A DNA stretch of 64,000 bases from Oryzias latipes (GCF_002234675.1 NC_019869.2:9387015-9451014), one strand, 5' to 3'; positions 12,067 to 25,100 are shown, counted from the first letter of the stretch. Made by a program: numbers and translations. The notes: generated by a model from the sequence alone, not told the origin.

Positions 12067-13410
12067 CATCAATCTGTCTGTCATTTATGGGTAGCATCTG
12101 CCTTTTCCTCACACCCGCCACCCTCCTGTCTTCCTTCATCACATCCACTAACCATCTCTTTGGTCTCCCTCCGGGACTCTTCCCTGTTATATTCAACCTC
12201 ATCCTTTTACCAACATCATCACTGTTCCTCCTCTTACTGTATACAAACCATCTCAGTCTGCTTTCCTGCATTTATCTCCAAAACATCTTCCATTATCTGC
12301 TCCTCTGATGGAATCATTCCTGGTCCTTTCCATCCCCTTCCCTCCCAAAGAGAACCCCAACATATGTATCTCTGCTTCCTCCAGCTCTGCCTCCTGTCTC
12401 TGCATCGGTCAACATGGCTGCTTTCACCACAGTCTTCTACACCTTTCATTTCAATCTTCTGGACACTTTTGTCACAAATTACAGCTGAAACCTCCCTCCA
12501 CCCATTTCAACCTGCTTGCACATGCCTCTTCTCCTTTTTCCCAAATACAATTACGAGTGTTTTACTTGAAGTCATCCACCTTCTCCCCCTGTAACCTCGC
12601 CGTTTATTTTCCTCACATGAGATTCCTCCATCTTCTTTAGTCTGTCTACACTCTCCCAGCCTCATCTTTCCAGTCCCTGATCTCTTTTAGATTATGTTTG
12701 CTCAAGATGTAATCAATTTCTTCCTCTCTATGTTCCCTAATGCTTCTCTCTTTTTTGGAAAAAACATCTTCATCATTTCCATTCATTTGGCAGTGTCCAC
12801 CAGTGTCTGTCCTCCTGTATTCCTGTCCTGAACACTAAACTCCCTCCTCACCTGTTGTCCTCATGTCCACTAAAGGCTGCCCCAGTCACCACTCTCTGCC
12901 CCCGAAACTCCTCTCCCACCTCCCTAAGACTATCCCTGTATCCTTTTGCTCACATTTGACCAGGAGGTCATAACCTCTGACATCATCTAACATCCCACTG
13001 TCAACGCATCAAACTCACTCCTCTCCGTCCCCAGAGCATTTTTGGCTTCTTAAACTTCCACTGTTTTCCTCTTTTCCACCCACTCCATGATAAAACCGCT
13101 TTAACCTGCTCCAAATGTATAGGCCTTGCTCCCTCTTCGTCCGGACTCTTGAACACACACCTTTCTTCTTGGAATCATGTCAGTCAACTCTGTAGTTTTT
13201 CATGTTAGAGTCCCTACATCCTTTTCCTCTTTTAACCAACAGCAGTCCAGGTTTTAACAGAACCCTGTAAGTCATTAGAACCAGAGGTGGTTGCTGTTAA
13301 CCCCAAAGTTCTGTTCATTATCCCCATGGTGGATCGTTTGAAGTCGGTTTTATGTCGGATGCCCTTCAGAACACAACCCTCTGGATTAACCCGGACTTGG
13401 AACAGTGCAT
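12067..13410 (-). pseudogene. RTE/Expander-like LINE 3' fragment
   Basis: On the minus strand 12,271-12,067 reads RLRWFVYSKRRNSDDVGKRM followed by GRPKRWLVDVMKEDRRVAGV, the hallmark C-terminus of fish RTE-type LINE polymerases (R-L-R-W-F-G-H ... G-R-P-K-R-W...V-K-E-D). Upstream sequence to about 12,660 keeps the antisense pattern of the same LINE with frameshifts. The stretch near 13,330-13,400 (TATGTCGGATGCCCTTC) is a motif common near such elements in fish, but its link to this copy is inference. Inactive. Confidence 0.65.
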
Positions 13411-14537
13411 TCATTAATGTATCACAACAGCAGTAAAACTTCCTAAGTTAATTTTGATTTTTTTTATGTGAGAAGCTTTCACAAAGATTCAAACAAAATC
13501 GTATCATTAAAAAAGATAAATACCTAATGATTCATTGGATTTCAAACATCATAAGTTAATTTTTAAAGGTTGTTTCATCATCGTAGGATTTTTTAAAATA
13601 GTCTTTGTGAAGACTGTCTGATTTTCTGCTCACAGGCAGAACTTTAGATCTGCTCATTCAGCTGAATCCTGATATTCCCAGGAGCTTTATTGAAGCAGCT
13701 GTTATGCTGTAAACATGTAAAAAATACATTTTTTTAATTCATCCCATTTCAGGGTTACTTGTTTTGTAGATTTTATATTACCATTCTCGCTTACACCAAG
13801 CAACATAAAGGCTTTCATCCTGATTTCACTTCAGTATTTTTTGTTCTTTTCAAAATCAGAGCCAGAACTGTTAAAACAAATCAAAGTGATATTTTCTTAA
13901 TTTGTTTTAGAGAAAGAAATTCAAACCACTCAGAAATATGCAGCACTGCAAAAAATATATAAACTAAACTTTGAGATCTGCACTGTTATAAGATTTCTTT
14001 AGGACATCTTTTTTATTTTTATTTTAAATCTTGAGAAAGTTTATCTCTTTTTGACATTTAATGTTCAATTTTTTGCATGTAATAAAGTAATGACTGGTTT
14101 TTCTAATGGAAACAAAACTTTATTGCAATTTCATTAAAAGTCAAGGAGATAAACTGCACTTTTAAATATTTTTAAAACTCTTTATTAGTCAAACATGAAC
14201 ATATGGAGAATTTTAAAGCTAGAAAAGAAACAATAATCAAAATACTCTATGAGATTTTATCCACATGCTCTAATGTACCCCAGCAGAGATATATTTGAGC
14301 AAAAACACAAAACAAATCTGAATGTTTTTCAACATATTTATAGATGAAAACTATTTTGATTCGGTTAGTTTGTTCAAATTATTAGTCATCAGATAAAGTT
14401 TAACACCTGAAACCACTAGATGTCAGCAACAACGAGATTCGAGGATGTCATTCAAGCAACAAAAAGATTAAATTATCATTAAAGATGTTGTCATTAAAAC
14501 GTCTGCCTTACATTCTATTCATCTAACATTATGTATA

Positions 14538-14900
14538 CAGTAAACCCTTGTTTTTCGCGGGGGCTACGTTCCAAAAAGATCCCGTGATAGGCAAAATCCG
14601 TGAAGTAGAAACCTTTATTTTTTTCTTACAATTATTATACAATTAAATACTCTATTATACATTGAAAAGAAAGAGCAAACCATTATACAGGCTCTAGCAT
14701 TTTTTAACAAATAAAGGTACTTTAGTTTAGAAACGTTTTTTTCCAACAAATAACTTGTGTACTGTACTGTCAAATAATAATTTTAATCATCAATGTGAAC
14801 AGAAGGCTTCAAATTGCGGAGATTAGCCCCGCCCACCGCGACCCGCGTAATTGGATTAAACGGGAGAAAATATAAAATGATGATTATGAAAAAATACAAA
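14538..14900. mobile_element. Mariner/Tigger-like MITE
   Basis: The left end CAGTAAACCCTTGTTTTTCG, then CGGGGGCTACGTTCCAAAAA and GTGAAGTAGAAACC, is the typical edge of fish 'cgcgggggttacgttcc' mariner-type elements. An opposing block with CCGCGACCCGCGTAATTGG lies near 14,837-14,855. No transposase frame remains. The right border is uncertain. Confidence 0.55.
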
Positions 14901-15136
14901 GTACAGTGGGACAAATAGTGACTCAAGTGTATCTCACTGCTCTTCAGACTGAGCCGCTGCATCCTGACTCCGCTCTGCAGTGTTTTCTTCTTTTAAAGCC
15001 CGCGGTGCAGCTGTGTTTGTTCGGTAGAAGGACATAGTGATTGGCAGTTGTTGTCGCGCTTTTTTCTATGGGGTTTAGAGAAACTAGAAATTGCTAGAGA
15101 ATTTGCACGTATGTAATGTTAATTTGGCGAGCTGAA

Positions 15137-15976
15137 CAATAAAAGTGTAAATGTAAATTTTGTCCAGTCTCTTGCAATCAAACAAAAAAGGTGTAACTTA
15201 CATTTCACAATAATTGTCATCAAAACTTTAGCCATAGTTTACATCAGAACCTCCCTCTAAAGTACACAGTTATATTGACAACATGACTAAGTCATTTGAC
15301 TGTCTTGTTCGTAGACAATGACACAAGGACTTGACATTCTGATGGCACTGACATGTTCAATGACATAAAGACTTAGTTTTGAGAGATGAACTAAAGATTT
15401 TGAGCAAGTTAAAGGCTTTTGCAAGAAATCCATAGTGTTTTGCTGTTTGTACATTTTGTTTTGAGAAATGCACACGAATTTGCAAACTTCAATTCTGATC
15501 TGAGAATTGTACTAAAGCGACTGAGAAAAACTGTACTGTTTGCAGTGGGTTTTTTCTATGTTGGTATGACATGGTCTGTCAACAAATTACAATATGAACA
15601 ATAAAAGTGTAAATGTGAATCTTGTCCAATCAAACAAAAAAGGTGTAACTTACATTTTACAATAATTGTCATCAAAACTTTAGCCATAGTTTATATCAGA
15701 ACCTCCCTCTAAAGTACACAGTTATTTTGACAACATGACTAAGTCATTTGACTGTCTTGTTCATAGACAATGACACAAGGACTTGACATTCTGATGGCAC
15801 TGACATGTTCAATGACATAAAGACTTAGCTTTGAGAGATGAACTAAAGATTTTGAGCAAGTTACAGGCTTTTGCAAGAAATCCATAGTGTTTGGCTGTTT
15901 GTACAAATTGTTTTGAGAAATGCACACACGTATTTGCAAACTTCAATTCTGATCTAAAGCGACTGAGAAAAACTGT
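15137..15976. repeat. Two tandem partial copies of 16.4-kb mariner
   Basis: Two head-to-tail segments (about 15,137-15,535 and 15,536-15,976) are near-identical to each other and to the reverse complement of 16,436-16,900. Each ends with the terminal sequence AAAGCGACTGAGAAAAACTG, but neither has the opposite terminus. They are truncated relatives of the element at 16,436-17,398. The second copy has lost about 16 bp within its terminal repeat. Confidence 0.8.
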
Positions 15977-16251
15977 AAGTACAGATAGTCTTCATTTAGC
16001 ACAATTTCCAAGTGAATAGATCTTGTTGAAATAAACTGATTGTTGATTCTCAGTCTAATGGTTGTTTGCTCCAAAATGAGTCAGCATCATTTTATTGTGT
16101 AAGTCATCACATGCACAATAGTCTGTTCAATTTTCAAAATCAGTCAAGAAAATATTACCATGAATATGATATATGAATCCCTTGGAACATTTGACTTGCA
16201 GTGCCTAAACAATAACAAAGGAACATAGTATTTTGGGGGCACTGACTGTTT

Positions 16252-17425
16252 AACGCTTGTGCTATCTTAGATGACCCCACCCTTACATTGACGTCTTATT
16301 CCTACCATGACAAAGGTGGATAAAGGTGGAAAGATTTCATGTAATCCATGGACACCAGTGAAGATCACAAATCATTGAAGAAAAAAGGTTCAGAGCACTG
16401 TCTAGTGGGTCTAGATGACCCAACTCCCAATGTTACAGTTTTTCTCAGTCGCTTTAGTACAATTCTCAGATCAAAATTGAAGTTTGCAAATACGTGTGTG
16501 CATTTTTTAAAACAAAATGTACAAACAGCCAAACACTATGGATTTCTTGCAAAAGCCTGTAACTTGCTCAAAATCTTTAGTTCATCTCTCAAAACTAAGT
16601 CTTTATGTCATTGAACATGTCAGTGCCATCAGAATGTCAAGTCCTTGTGTCATTGTCTACGAACAAGACAGTCAAATGACTTAGTCATGTTGTCAATATA
16701 ACTGTGTACTTTAGAGGGAGGTTCTGATGTAAACTATGGCTAAAGTTTTGATGACAATTATTGTAAAATGTAAGTTACACCTTTTTTGTTTGATTGCAAG
16801 AGACTGGACAAGATTCACATTTACACTTTTATTCTTCATATTGTAATTTGTTGACAGACCATGTCATACCAACATAGAAAAAACCCACTGCAAACAGTAA
16901 GACAAAGGGAAAAAAAGATAGGACAATATTCTGTCCAACAGTACAGGCAGTGCAGTAGGAATTTGTGCGGTCTTCCTACACCTCTTTTCATTCCTGTATG
17001 TTAGGCCACAAATTCTCATCCACATCACAGCGAATATCCTCTCTTGCGAAGCAGCGAAATATGTTTGTCACATTTTGACAACTTGGTCAACCATTTTGCA
17101 GTTAGTGACTTATACGATGAACTAATGACTAGGTGTTTTGAGGAGTAAGACTATTGCACATCTAACTGTATAATACATTTTGATCAACATGACATGAACA
17201 ATTGATAATGTAGCAAAGAGCAGAGAATTGTACATAATCATTTGCATGGATGTACCAAAGCAATTGCAACTTGTTCAAAGAAGTGAGAAACTGCTTACAT
17301 GATGTGCACAAGTGACATCATGATGTGAAGATTGAACAAATAGTTTTGGGAATTTCATTCTGATCTGAGAATTGTACTAAAGCGACTGAGAAAAACTGTA
17401 AAGTGCCTAGGATAGCACAAGGGTT
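16252..17425. mobile_element. AACCCTTGTG MITE, copy B, split by mariner
   Basis: Left end AACGCTTGTGCTATCTTAG and right end CTAGGATAGCACAAGGGTT belong to the same 199-bp MITE as copies at 22,571 and 42,785. The two halves are separated by a 963-bp element inserted at a TA within 'aatgtta|aagtgcc'; the intact copy at 22,571-22,769 shows the uninterrupted site. Confidence 0.9.
16436..17398. mobile_element. Non-autonomous Tc1/mariner element
   Basis: A 963-bp element begins CAGTTTTTCTCAGTCGCTTT and ends with its reverse complement. The terminal inverted repeats are perfect over about 37 bp (16,436-16,472 and 17,362-17,398). It is flanked on both sides by TA (16,434-16,435; 17,399-17,400), the Tc1/mariner target duplication. 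The minus strand near 17,030-16,960 encodes a decayed block reading like CDVDENLWPNIQE, found near the end of some fish mariner transposases. No intact transposase, so mobilised in trans if at all. Confidence 0.9.
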
Positions 17426-17812
17426 ACATGAGAAGGAAATTTAGTTTTGACACATGAGTGAATTGTTTTGGGAGAGATATGAGCTTTTGCAGGTGAACCA
17501 TGGCGCTGTGCTGAACCATCCACATTATTTTGAAAAAAGCACCAAGAGTGTTGAGAACGTCCGGTCTGATCAAGAAATGAGCCAAAGCAACTGAGAAGGA
17601 TCTTTGCCATTTTGGTGGCACAGACTCTTTACATGGGAAAGGAATTTAGTTTTGAAGCATGAGTGAACAGTTTTGGGAGATATATTAGATTTTGCAAGTG
17701 AGCTATAGTGTTGTGCTGAACTATAAGACGTTTTTGCCAAATGATCTTAGAATTTTCAGAATATAATTTCTGTTTCAAGAAATGAGCCAAACCAATGGAG
17801 AAAAACTATTAC
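17426..17812. repeat. Diverged two-unit repeat related to mariner
   Basis: Two similar units (about 17,430-17,610 and 17,635-17,812) share 'aggaatttagttttga', 'gtgaattgttttgggaga' and 'aagaaatgagccaaa'. They echo the interior of the mariner copies at 15.1-16.9 kb ('gacttagttttgagagatgaac'). They look like an older relative, with no open frame of meaning. Confidence 0.45.
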
Positions 17813-17814
17813 AC

Positions 17815-17841
17815 ATGATGATGATGATGATGATGATGATG
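17815..17841. repeat. (ATG)9 microsatellite
   Basis: Nine perfect ATG units following the decayed mariner-related repeat. Confidence 0.9.
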
Positions 17842-18312
17842 CATTTTCTGATTGATCATCCATTTATTGAGGGTTCAAAGCATGAAACAGACATTTAAAT
17901 AATCAATAAAGTAGACTCTAGAAAGGAACAGATGCATATAAAACATTGATAATACTGTGAACACGTCAAAGAACAATTTCCTCAGCAGCTGCTGAAATTG
18001 GCACCGTGCTAAGAGACCCGCCGTTTTGAGCGTGCAGAAACCTGAGTTTAAAGAGGCTGTTATTTACATAAAGGTTTGACTGTGTGGCTGCAGGAATCAT
18101 GATCTGCATTTCAATTTTGTACTCCTTTCACTGAAACTTGCCTGCAGACGTACGTCTAAGGGTGGTTCTTATCTGGGTTGGGAGAACAAATGAATAGGAA
18201 CAAACCCAGACACTAAAAAACAAGGAGAAGGAAAGCAAAAACAAAAAGGTGACTGGTTCACAGACTTTTGTGCGTTCAAGTTTACAAGTTGGTGAGACGA
18301 GTGCAAGTGTGG

Positions 18313-18858
18313 TCATGAGAGGGGGGGCAGTGAGCGGGTGCTGACTGCGCCATGCTTCACTTTGGACGGTGATGGAGGCAGCTGGGTGAGATGAGGTGAG
18401 GAGGGCGATGGGTGAATGTGGTCCCTCCAGGTCTCAGAGCGGTCTGAACTGGACGCCTGAGCCCTGGGCCTGTTCAGCTGAGGTGGGGGGGCGGAGCAGG
18501 TGGACATGCATTTGTGTGGGGAGTAAGGGGAGGAGTAGCACCCAGGGGCGGAATGGCGGTTTGGAGACTGGTGGCAGCTGGGTAAGGAGTGACGGCTAGG
18601 GGAGGAGTGCCTCCCACAGAGGGGCTCACGGCTACAGTACAGGTGCTCCCGGGTGTTTTTAGGGGACTTGGGCATTTTGGGAGACTTTGGTGTTTTGGGA
18701 GATCTGGGAATCGCATGAGAGGAAGAGGAGAGAGATGAAGGGTCTCCATTATTGGCAACCTTGTAGAGGAAGACATCGTACTGAAGCGGCTGGCTGTTTT
18801 CCGAGTGCAGCTTGGCCTCTTTGGGCAGAAGCACCTCCAGGCCAATAGTGACTGCATC
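18313..18858 (-). CDS. Orphan last exon, possible CSPG5 alternative end
   Basis: On the minus strand an acceptor (tttactccacatcag) precedes GATGCAGTC, and the frame then stays open for 181 codons to TGA at 18,313. The product starts DAVTIGLEVLLPKEAKL and continues with a hydrophilic SP-rich tail containing PRSPKTPKSPKMPKSPK and many SPxR/H units, likely kinase substrates. I do not recognise the family. No partner exon is visible between 18.9 and 22.1 kb. The only upstream same-strand donor in the window with matching phase 0 is CSPG5 exon 4 (31,046), and CSPG5's own exon 5 also starts with Asp. It may be an alternative CSPG5 3' end, or the last exon of another gene nested across CSPG5. Coding status is likely; ownership is unresolved. 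Confidence 0.6.
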   Translation of the reverse strand, partial: DAVTIGLEVLLPKEAKLHSENSQPLQYDVFLYKVANNGDPSSLSSSSHAIPRSPKTPKSPKMPKSPKNTREHLYCSREPLCGRHSSPSRHSLPSCHQSPNRHSAPGCYSSPYSPHKCMSTCSAPPPQLNRPRAQASSSDRSETWRDHIHPSPSSPHLTQLPPSPSKVKHGAVSTRSLPPLS

Positions 18859-20594
18859 CTGATGTGGAGTAAAGATGCAGTGATGTAGGAGAGTCACAGA
18901 CAGAAGACAATCAAATGAAAGCACATACAAAAGGAGAATGGGTTATGACACAGTGGCCTTCTGGATGGAAACACGGCAGCAGGAACTAAAGATTGTGTCA
19001 CACAGCAACTATGTACATTTTGCGCATATTGAATGAATGAAAATTGGTCAATCGTCAATATATGTAGAAAAAGTGAGAAAAATTGTGTTTTTTACGTGAA
19101 ATTTTCACTCATGTATCTCGAATGAACCACGTTAAAACCACAGAAGTAGTACGAATAAACCACGCAAAGAACATATAAATCAACATAGAACATGAACCAT
19201 GCGTGATTTTTGTGCGTTTTATATGTAATTCATTATTGATTCATGTGTCAATTATGTAACTTTAATTTGCTATGTTTGTCATGTATGCGATATAAAACAG
19301 AGATCTGCGCACATCGACAAACACAAGAAACGCTTACGGTATCATTAAAGACAGAACTCACACGTGTGAAAAATGCGCATAATGTACGTAGAGGCTGTGT
19401 GACCTTTGTACGGTGGCCCTGCAGTGCAAATCACATCACCAAATCACTCAACACACAAAAATGTTGAAGATCAAAACAACAATTAAAAAAGCTTATCAAA
19501 TAATAAAAAACACAATACTACATTTTAGAAATCAAAACAAAATCCAGAAACCAAAACACAATTCCAAAAAAATGAAACAAAATATAAATTAAATGTTTCG
19601 GACAACTTAAACCTAACTTTGGGTTAGAATGATGGACGAACATCATCGTCCAATCAGCGATCTCCCATGGAAACTTCTCTGCGTTGTAATTGTGTTTTAT
19701 TTTTAACATTTTGTTTGGATGGAAATTACTTTTGTTTTCCACAACGTTTCATTTATGTTTCCTTTTTTTTTGGGGGGGGGGGGGTGTTGTGTTGTAATTA
19801 TTATTATGTAATGTTTTTTATTTATTTATTTTGCTTTTTAATTGTCTTTGTGATCTTCAATATGTTTTCTTGTTGAGGGATTTGTTTGATTTGCACTTCT
19901 GGGCTACTGTACTATTGCTCCCTCCCATTGATTACTTGTTACAATCTGCTTTTTTTATAACATCAAACCAAAAAAATGATATCTTTATGCTTAAATGCAA
20001 CAAATGTAACACTTGTTTCTCTACAATGTTGCGGCTCAACTTTCTTTGACCTTTCATAACTTTGGCAAATAAGTGATGGAGCCAAGAAACCATGACTCAG
20101 AATTGAATTTAGTCAGAATAAATGAGGTAACCTATTTAAAGGAAACAGTCAGTCATGACTGATGCAACAGAGAAAGAAGCTACAAACAACAGAATCCCTT
20201 TCATTAATTTGCTGTAGCAGTAAATACAATAAAATCTATTTATATAAAAAATATTTATCAAATTTATTTTTTTAAATATTGCTCTGTATAATGATGCCCA
20301 TAGTACACTTCTACTTCTAGGCTGTTTAGATTTCACACGGACTCCATCTTGTAATTTCATGTGGTAGTTAGAATACTTTGCTGGATTTTCTGTCTACGCA
20401 TTCAGGTTTATTTAAGCAAAGCCTGTCCTCATTTAGGACCACAATCTGTTCTTTGCAGAAAAGCCCCGCCTCCTTTGATGCAAAACACACCTGTACTACA
20501 CCTGTAGTTAGTCAAAACAGAAAAGTGGCAGTAATAGAAGCGTTCAAGCTTTCTAAATTAAGCAGAATAATCCCACCTTGTGGCCTTTTACTGG
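18859..20594. other. Intergenic or intronic, no exon seen
   Basis: AT-rich sequence with an imperfect palindromic stretch of 'catgtat' words (about 19,100-19,260) and a G10 run near 19,774. No splice-bounded coding frame was found on either strand. Confidence 0.5.
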
Positions 20595-20960
20595 TTAAAG
20601 TCCCACTCCGATCCTCTTTTGATCTATTTTCAAAGCGTTCCCTGTTGTCTGTCAATTATTATGATACCATTTTTAGCCCAAATCAAAAACCTGTGTTGTT
20701 TTCTTGGACAAAGTTTCTGCAGGGGGGGCAAGAGGTCATCAGAAATTCCCCTCATAGTTAGCAGAGCAACCCCACCTCCCCCTTCCATCACCTATCTGTT
20801 TAAACTAAACGATAAAAGATTTTTTTTGTCTGCTCCTGATTCACAACGATTTGAATAAAGAATTATTCAGAAATGAAAATTTTAGCTTAATTTTCTTTTC
20901 TTATATGTCCTCCATCATCAGAAAAATGCCACAAGAAAAACACAATTTTCATCAGAGTGG
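20595..20960 (+). repeat. TTAAAGTCC-family repeat copy
   Basis: Starts TTAAAGTCCCACTCCGATCC and includes TTTGATCTATTTTCAAAGCG, GTTTCTGCAG and TCCATCATCAGAAAAATGCC. Other copies or parts lie at about 9,950, 31,260, 31,930, 43,930, 48,180, 50,800, 54,055 and 59,045. The TTAA edge suggests a piggyBac-type or other TTAA-targeting non-autonomous element. Confidence 0.65.
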
Positions 20961-22130
20961 GGTTTTTAAAACAATTTACATGAAAGAAATAAACCAAAGG
21001 CCATATTTCACTAAGCTGTTCAAGTTATTTCGGATTGTTTTGACATTTTTATGCACCTGCTAATTATTTGATATTTCAAAAAAAAGATTAGTTTTATTAT
21101 ATTTTAAATGCCAGGCTTTCATGGTTCTCTTTAGTTATTTTGGTTCTTCGTTTGGCTCATTGTGCTTTGGTGAACGTTTGAGTCTGCGTCTGTGAGCAGC
21201 AGCAAGCTGCAGTGCAGGGTCAGGCATGCATCTAGTTCTCATGAGCTAGAGAGCAGCTATAGGCAGAGGTGAGCTTCACTGTGGGCTGACAGGTGGAAGA
21301 CGTGAGAGCCAGACAGAGAGTGACAGTCTGAAGGGAAACTACAGCTCATAGCAACACACAGGGACAAGCAGGATAAAATGAAAAAGATTTATTCCAACAA
21401 CTGTCAACTGTAATCCTCCATTTATACCCAAAAAAGTACAAAAGAATCTCAAGTACATTAAAGTAATAGAAAAAACACACTGAATAAAGCCAAGACACAG
21501 CGTGTGAATTATATGCATATATAGACTATCAACTCCAAGCATTTACTTCAACCTCATGTAATCTAGACAAATCCACTAATTAGCAATGTCAAACATGACT
21601 AGTTCGCAAATACAGATTCACTTAACTTTCACATATTTCTTAAGCAAATTTTATGTTTTCAGACACTTTTATTTTTTTTTACATCAATACATGCGAGCAG
21701 AAAGAGACGAGAAGGCAGGGTCAGGCAGGGGGGTGGGGCAGGGGAGAAACAATGAAGGAGGTCATTGGCCAAAGACCAAGGCAGGGCATCGGTAAAGAGA
21801 AAAGTCAGTCAGTCAGTCAGTCTGTCAGTCAATAGGACCAAGCTAATGGTTTCAGTCCAGCGTCAGAATCAGATAGACAAAGGAAATGAGGCAGTGGCGC
21901 CGTCATGTGGTCAGCATAAACATGGCAGCCTTGTAAACAGATTTGTTGTGCTTCTTAAGTTGTCTCAATATAATTCATGTTGTGCTCTCTTTTTTTTTTG
22001 CCAATAGGTGTTTTAAAACCGCTAAAAACTCACAGTATGCACTTGGCATGGAGTAAACTATGTTGTAGGAACTCTGGAATGTGCTGTAGACATTTCCGTC
22101 TGATATCTCGATCTTTGTCGCCCGGCGACG

Positions 22131-25100
22131 TTACACCAGGTTGTTCTGGAGCTTGTTTACCTCAGCATTTTCTTCTGTGCTGTTAGGGGTGCTTCCATGG
22201 ATGATGGAAGCAGGGCGGTTGTTCTCGTGCTTTGGAGAATGAGAGTTGAGGATGTTCATAGAGCCTTCTTCCTTGGATGGAGGGGACTTAGCTTGGTTGT
22301 CCTTCTTCTGGGGCTCATCCTGCAGGGAGAAGTTGCCACGCTTTACACATGGATTCAAATATTTATTTTGCTTAAACTTGAATTATCTGTTCATTTCTCT
22401 ATATAAGTGCTTCAGTTTCCTGTTTAAAAAGTGTGTCCACTTTTGCAAAACTTCTAAGTGCATCACATAACAGTGCTCAAAAGCAGTCTAAATTAACCAT
22501 ATATAGGCATATTTAACCATTCATATCACTTTGACACCGCTATCTCATTAGCATGATCAAAACTTTCCTTAACCCTTGTGCTATCTTTGATGACCCCACC
22601 CTTGCATTGATGTGTTCTCCCTACCATGACAAAGGTGGAAAGATTTCAAGTAATCCATGGACACCAGTAAGGTTCACAAATCATTGAAGAAAAAAAGTTC
22701 AGCCTACTGTCTAGTGGGTCTAGATGACCCAACTCCCAATGTTAAAGTGCCTAGGATAGCACAAGGGTTAAAAAGCAATTGTTTATAACTTTATTCATGC
22801 TTTCTGCCCTGTAGTTCATTATCATTCCACTAGGGGCAGCAGAAGGTCTTTTCCTGATCATTTCAAAATGGCTGCTTCCATGAAATCTCAAAAACACTTC
22901 TGGTGGAAAAGGTTTTGATAATTTTTCAAAACTTTATGGTGGGAATAAGTTATATGTTGTGATTCGTTTTTTTAATTGGTTTAGGCTACGTTCACACTGC
23001 AGGCTGAAACGACCCAATTCAAATCTTTTTGCTTTGATCTTTTATCTTTGCTTTGATCTTTTCATGACAGTCTGACCGACACAGATCCGATCTTTTCAAA
23101 TGCGACCCAGGCCACTTGGGTATGTGGTCCTGAATCCGATACGTATCCGATCTTTTCAAATGCGACCGCCGTCTGACCGGCCAGGCCACATGTATCCGAC
23201 TCGTACGTCATTGATGCGCTACAAACTTCATCATTCTGCATTGAAGTAGGCGGGAACGAGAACATAAACATCAACCATGGTGGACGATGCTGCTGTGACC
23301 AGTCAGTGGAAGGGAAGCGAGGTCACCGATTGGATTTATATTTAGGGTGACAGCTCTATTCAGGCCAAACTCCAGGGCTCTTATCGCAACCGGGCGGTTT
23401 TTGAAAAGATTTCCAGCGAAATGGCCGAGCGTGGTGTTGAACCTTCCCTGCGATTACTTTTTTTTTCTCTTTCAGACCGTGGTCAGAAGCGCGGGGGAGA
23501 CCTTCTCCAGGGCCGAAGGCGAATCCTCCTTCGGGGTTCACTTCCCTGTTCGGACCCTCAGATTCTCCAGAACGGGTTAATAAAGAGTCAATAGCATTTA
23601 TTCTGGGGGAAACCTTCTTTTATTACCGTTCTCCTTCCTCCCTAACACACAACATGAATGCGCGGCCCCAACACACTTCCGCTGCCCCCCCCCCTCACTC
23701 CCTCCTGCGCTAGACGCGCTCTCTCCTCTCTCTTACACGCACGCACGTGGCCGCAGCACATACACATCCCCATTCCACAACAGTGGGTACAGTTGATCCT
23801 AGCTCCAATGCCTTCTAAAAAAGAGAAGATTGTGATTGTGCTGGCTCCTTCGTGAAAATAAATGCAATAATGCAAAAAGAGCACCGCTGTTGACAACACC
23901 GTTGTTGACATCAATGGTCCTTTTTCGCAAAAACCGGAAGTACGTCATCAACGTGTAAACCTAGTTCCGGTTTGTGCTTCGCTGGCGGAGGAATGGCAGA
24001 GCCTAGAGTGTTTTCGAAGAGCCTGAGTTGTGTTCCGAAGTTCACCAGCACCGATGTGATGAAGAGTGTGAAGATGCAATCGTCCACTAAAGGAAACAAA
24101 TTGGACATGGGATATAAATTCGTCCACGAAGAGTTTATCCACCATTACCAAGGTAAGCTTCAGCTAGCTTTAGCCATAGCCGCATCACCGGTAACTCTGT
24201 GTGTTTACGTCAACTGTAAATCCTGGTGTTATTAATTTGTAATATAAGGCATCGCAGTGAATATGTTGTGTGTATGTTTAAGTGAAAAGGCATGAGATTA
24301 ACATAACACCCAAAAATTTGGTGAAGCTGTAAATAAGAAATGTTAAGTTGCCCGTATGCGTGTTCATTTTGCTGCGGTTGCGGCACTTTCTTCACTTACT
24401 AGTATTATTTTTCTGAAAGTATGGTGAGCAGAAGTCCTCTTTTCCTGGACATGTCCTCTCTTTTGATACTGATATAATAAAATAACATTGAACATAGATG
24501 AAATGTAATTATATTTGCTTCATGTATGCAGCTCTGAACACCAATTACTCTCGATGAAATATCTCACAAACTCACTTCACTCCTCTTTTTTACAAACTCA
24601 AATCTGGTCACCCTATTGACAGTTATAGTTTCATGTCATTCTGAACATTGATGTAGCAACATAAGTATGTCCTAATTTTAACCTATATAATTTATTGTGT
24701 CTAGATATCACTGGACGCAGAAAGTGCCAACCTGAAAGCTTTCGTCTGCAGTTGTGTGGCTGCTAAAGGATTTTGCAATCACATAGTTGCCATCCTGTTC
24801 CAGACCGCACATTATTCACAGCTGGGTCTGCAGGCTGCTCCACCCCCCTGGCCTGCACGAGTGGCTTGCAAAGATGGCACAGGTGGGTTTGTGATCATAT
24901 TGTCATTATTTTTTAAGAACGTATGTGTATCCATAACAACTCTAAATTATTATAAAAACACCCCAAGTAGTTACTACAGACTTTAATTGCTTTCTGCCTT
25001 TTACTTATAAGGGAATCCATCCTGAACCGGTTAGTGAGCTGATGGTGCAAAAACCCAAAACAGTTGGCAGGGACGGTCAGAGGTCCACACTGTACAAGGC

